From the NCBI GenBank assembly GCA_034110565.1, contig JAWUYY010000008.1:1-64000 (forward strand): 64,000 bases of DNA. Direction: 5' to 3'. The DNA is from Bermanella sp034110565. GTDB lineage: Bacteria; Pseudomonadota; Gammaproteobacteria; Pseudomonadales; Oceanobacteraceae. Below the pieces are notes generated by a model. That model did not search any database, was not told where the DNA came from, and saw only the letters and a list, made by a program, of their open reading frames with translations. Positions 62,160 to 64,000 of this stretch are shown here, piece by piece. Position numbers and translations under genes: made by a program. Positions within the stretch are counted from its first letter, which is position 1, and the number at the start of each line of letters is the position of its first letter.

Positions 62160-64000
62160 CTAAGCCCCTATGGTGGCAGCAATGGTAATTTGTTTATTGT
62201 CCGGTACTTCCTGATACGACACCACGTGTAGGGTATCCGTCACTGTACGTGAAAAGTTTGCCAACACTGGACGTAACATGCCACTGACCAATAACACAGC
62301 AGGGTTGCCTGCCATTTCTTGATTACGAGCCGCTTCTAGTAATGAGTTTTGCAGTTTCTCTGCCATGCTCGGTTCTAAAATCATGTTATCCGCGCCACCA
62401 TTCTGCTGTTTACTTTGCTGAACTGTTTTGAGCAATAACTGTTCCAACGATGGCTCTAAGGTAATGACAGATAGATCATCTGCATTTCCATAGATACTTT
62501 GGATGATTAAACGTTTAAGCACCTTACGTACTTGCACGGTTAAAGCGGCGGTATCTTGACCCTCAATTTTGGTATTCGCTAAGGCTTCAGCAATGGAGCG
62601 CATATCGCGCACCGGGACACCTTCTGTTAATAAGTTTTGTAAAATGGATAATAATTGACTGAGGTTGAGCGTATTGGGGACTAACTCTTCGGCGAGTTTT
62701 GGCGATATTTTTGCGAGACGATCCAGCATTTGCTGAACCTCTTCATGACCAATTAATTCATGGGCGTGTTTTTGTAACAACTGATTTAAGTGAGTGGCCA
62801 CCACTGTGCTGGAATCCACCACGGTATACCCTAGGGTCTGTGCTTGGTCTTTTTTGTATTCGTCAATCCATACGGCTTCCAAACCAAATGCTGGGTCTTT
62901 AGTGACGGTACCGTCTAACGTACCAAACACCTGACCTGGATTAATAGCCATATCTTTATCCGGCTCTATAGTCGCTTCTGCAACGGCCACGCCCATTAAT
63001 AAAATTCGATACGCATTCGGCATAAGGTCGAGGTTATCGCGAATATGCACACTAGGAATCAGAAAACCCAAATCTTGAGACAGCTTACGGCGAATTCCTT
63101 TAATACGACTGAGTAACTGTCCGCCTTGATTTTTATCCACCAGAGGAATTAACCGATAACCCACTTCAAGGCCGATAATATCCACTGCTTCAACGTCATC
63201 CCAATCTACTTCCTTGCTGTCGTTACTCCCAAGCGCTTTCATCGGTTGCGAGCCAACACCGGGATGCGATGGAGAAGCACCGCTACTGCCGCCAGCCGAT
63301 TTTTGTGCAGCCTGACGTGCGCTGCCACCTATCCCTTCATCGACTACATCGACTCTTTGGTCTCGTCTATAGATGTAGTAAGTGATCACGGCAGATATAG
63401 TACCTAACCCCAGAAACGCTAAATGAGGCATACCAGGAATCAAACCCATTAAAATCAAAATACCTGAAGCAACGGCTAATGCTCTAGACGAGCCAAACAT
63501 TTGGTCAAAAACCTGCCCGCCCATATCTCGGTCATCATTGTTTCGCGTAACGATAATGGCGGTTGCTGTAGAAAGTAAAAGTGACGGTATTTGCGCCACT
63601 AAACCATCACCTATAGTTAATAGGGCATACACTTCAGTGGCACGAGCAAAGTCGAGATCATGCTGGGCCATACCGATAGCCAGACCACCAATGATATTAA
63701 TTAACAAAATGAGCATGCCTGCCACAGCATCCCCTTTTACAAACTTACTGGCACCATCCATTGAACCGTAAAACTCAGCTTCACTAGCCACATCTTTACG
63801 ACGTATTTTTGCAGCATCCGCATCAATTAATCCCGCGTTTAAATCCGCATCGATGGCCATTTGTTTACCAGGCATCGCATCCAATGTGAAACGAGCACTT
63901 ACTTCAGATACTCGTCCTGCACCCTTGGTCACTACCACAAAGTTGATAATCATGAGGATTAAAAACACCACTAGACCCACGGCGTAATTACCACCCACTA
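62160..64000 (-). CDS. flhA: Flagellar type III export gate protein FlhA (5' end outside window)
   Basis: About 612 C-terminal residues are present; the start lies past the right edge, roughly 100 residues away by comparison with the usual ~690-residue family. The GTG near the edge is an internal Val codon. Membrane helices (for example YAVGLVVFLILMIINFVVV) and the FHIPEP-family segments VSARFTLDAMPGKQMAIDADLNAGLIDADAAKIRR and FYGSMDGASKFVKGDAVAG are clear. The cytoplasmic domain, which binds export chaperones, begins near DVEAVDIIGLEVGYRLIPLVD. It forms the gate of the flagellar export apparatus. Confidence 0.96.
   Translation of the reverse strand, partial: VGGNYAVGLVVFLILMIINFVVVTKGAGRVSEVSARFTLDAMPGKQMAIDADLNAGLIDADAAKIRRKDVASEAEFYGSMDGASKFVKGDAVAGMLILLINIIGGLAIGMAQHDLDFARATEVYALLTIGDGLVAQIPSLLLSTATAIIVTRNNDDRDMGGQVFDQMFGSSRALAVASGILILMGLIPGMPHLAFLGLGTISAVITYYIYRRDQRVDVVDEGIGGSARQAAQKSAGGSSGASPSHPGVGSQPMKALGSNDSKEVDWDDVEAVDIIGLEVGYRLIPLVDKNQGGQLLSRIKGIRRKLSQDLGFLIPSVHIRDNLDLMPNAYRILLMGVAVAEATIEPDKDMAINPGQVFGTLDGTVTKDPAFGLEAVWIDEYKKDQAQTLGYTVVDSSTVVATHLNQLLQKHAHELIGHEEVQQMLDRLAKISPKLAEELVPNTLNLSQLLSILQNLLTEGVPVRDMRSIAEALANTKIEGQDTAALTVQVRKVLKRLIIQSIYGNADDLSVITLEPSLEQLLLKTVQQSKQQNGGADNMILEPSMAEKLQNSLLEAARNQEMAGNPAVLLVSGMLRPVLANFSRTVTDTLHVVSYQEVPDNKQITIAATIGA

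Noticed and set aside
63996..64000. Translation start of flhA at the window edge
   Set aside because: The codon is an internal Val (GTG); the preceding ~100 residues of FlhA, including membrane helices, must lie outside the window.

Overview
The window is an ordinary, gene-dense chromosomal segment of a free-living, motile, aerobic gammaproteobacterium. Base composition looks moderate (low to mid 40s % GC by eye, not counted). Three things point to the Oceanospirillales/Pseudomonas side of the class, probably a marine relative: the flhA-flhF-fleN-fliA-cheYZAB-motCD-parC-parP-cheW-DUF2802 order, a complete liuRABCDE leucine operon, and an AlkK-like acyl-CoA ligase. The genus is inference. I see no prophage, insertion sequence, CRISPR array or integron.

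Layout. 1-162: a strong leftward stable-RNA promoter, probably of an rRNA operon just outside the window. 0.4-5.7 kb: a lipoprotein, queC-queE (queuosine precursor), a crotonase, a small lipoprotein, a DUF985 cupin and pdxH. 5.7-15.5 kb: a chemoreceptor, TatD nuclease, hexose-6-phosphate epimerase, SDR, PhnA-type zinc ribbon, UvrD-like helicase, ppnP, MgtC and rlmJ. 15.7-22.6 kb: nhaB, moaA, a class V aminotransferase coupled to a hybrid sensor kinase, and a YfaZ-like barrel. 22.8-27.7 kb: a tRNA-modification block (cmoM, ybaK, cmoB, cmoA, truC) with one epimerase. 27.8-38.0 kb: AlkK-like ligase, transglutaminase-like protein, then liuRABCDE. 38-43.8 kb: a desaturase, Tim44-domain protein, MipA-type porin and YgiQ. 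43.9-47.8 kb: three related secreted Asp-rich proteins (FilA/DUF6160-like), one cut short, and a small exported protein. 48.5-48.75 kb: tRNA-Ala(GGC) and tRNA-Glu(TTC). 48.9-64 kb: a rhodanese, then one long leftward flagellar/chemotaxis operon running off the right edge inside flhA.

How the genes work together. CmoA makes carboxy-SAM, CmoB transfers it to U34 of tRNA and CmoM methylates the product. LiuA, LiuB+LiuD, LiuC and LiuE take isovaleryl-CoA to acetoacetate and acetyl-CoA, probably under LiuR acting at a palindrome next to its own start. FlhF and FleN set flagellar place and number, FliA drives late genes, CheA/W/Y/Z/B form the signalling core, ParC/ParP position the array, and MotC/MotD form a stator.

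The best leads for something new are: a 48-codon reading frame fitted exactly between parC and parP; three CheZ-tail-like peptides in the CheA linker; the secreted-protein trio; a hybrid kinase with an eroded ATPase domain co-transcribed with an aminotransferase; a cluster of DnaA boxes upstream of liuR; and a 29-bp duplication that gives liuC its ribosome-binding site. No wholly new multi-gene system is evident.
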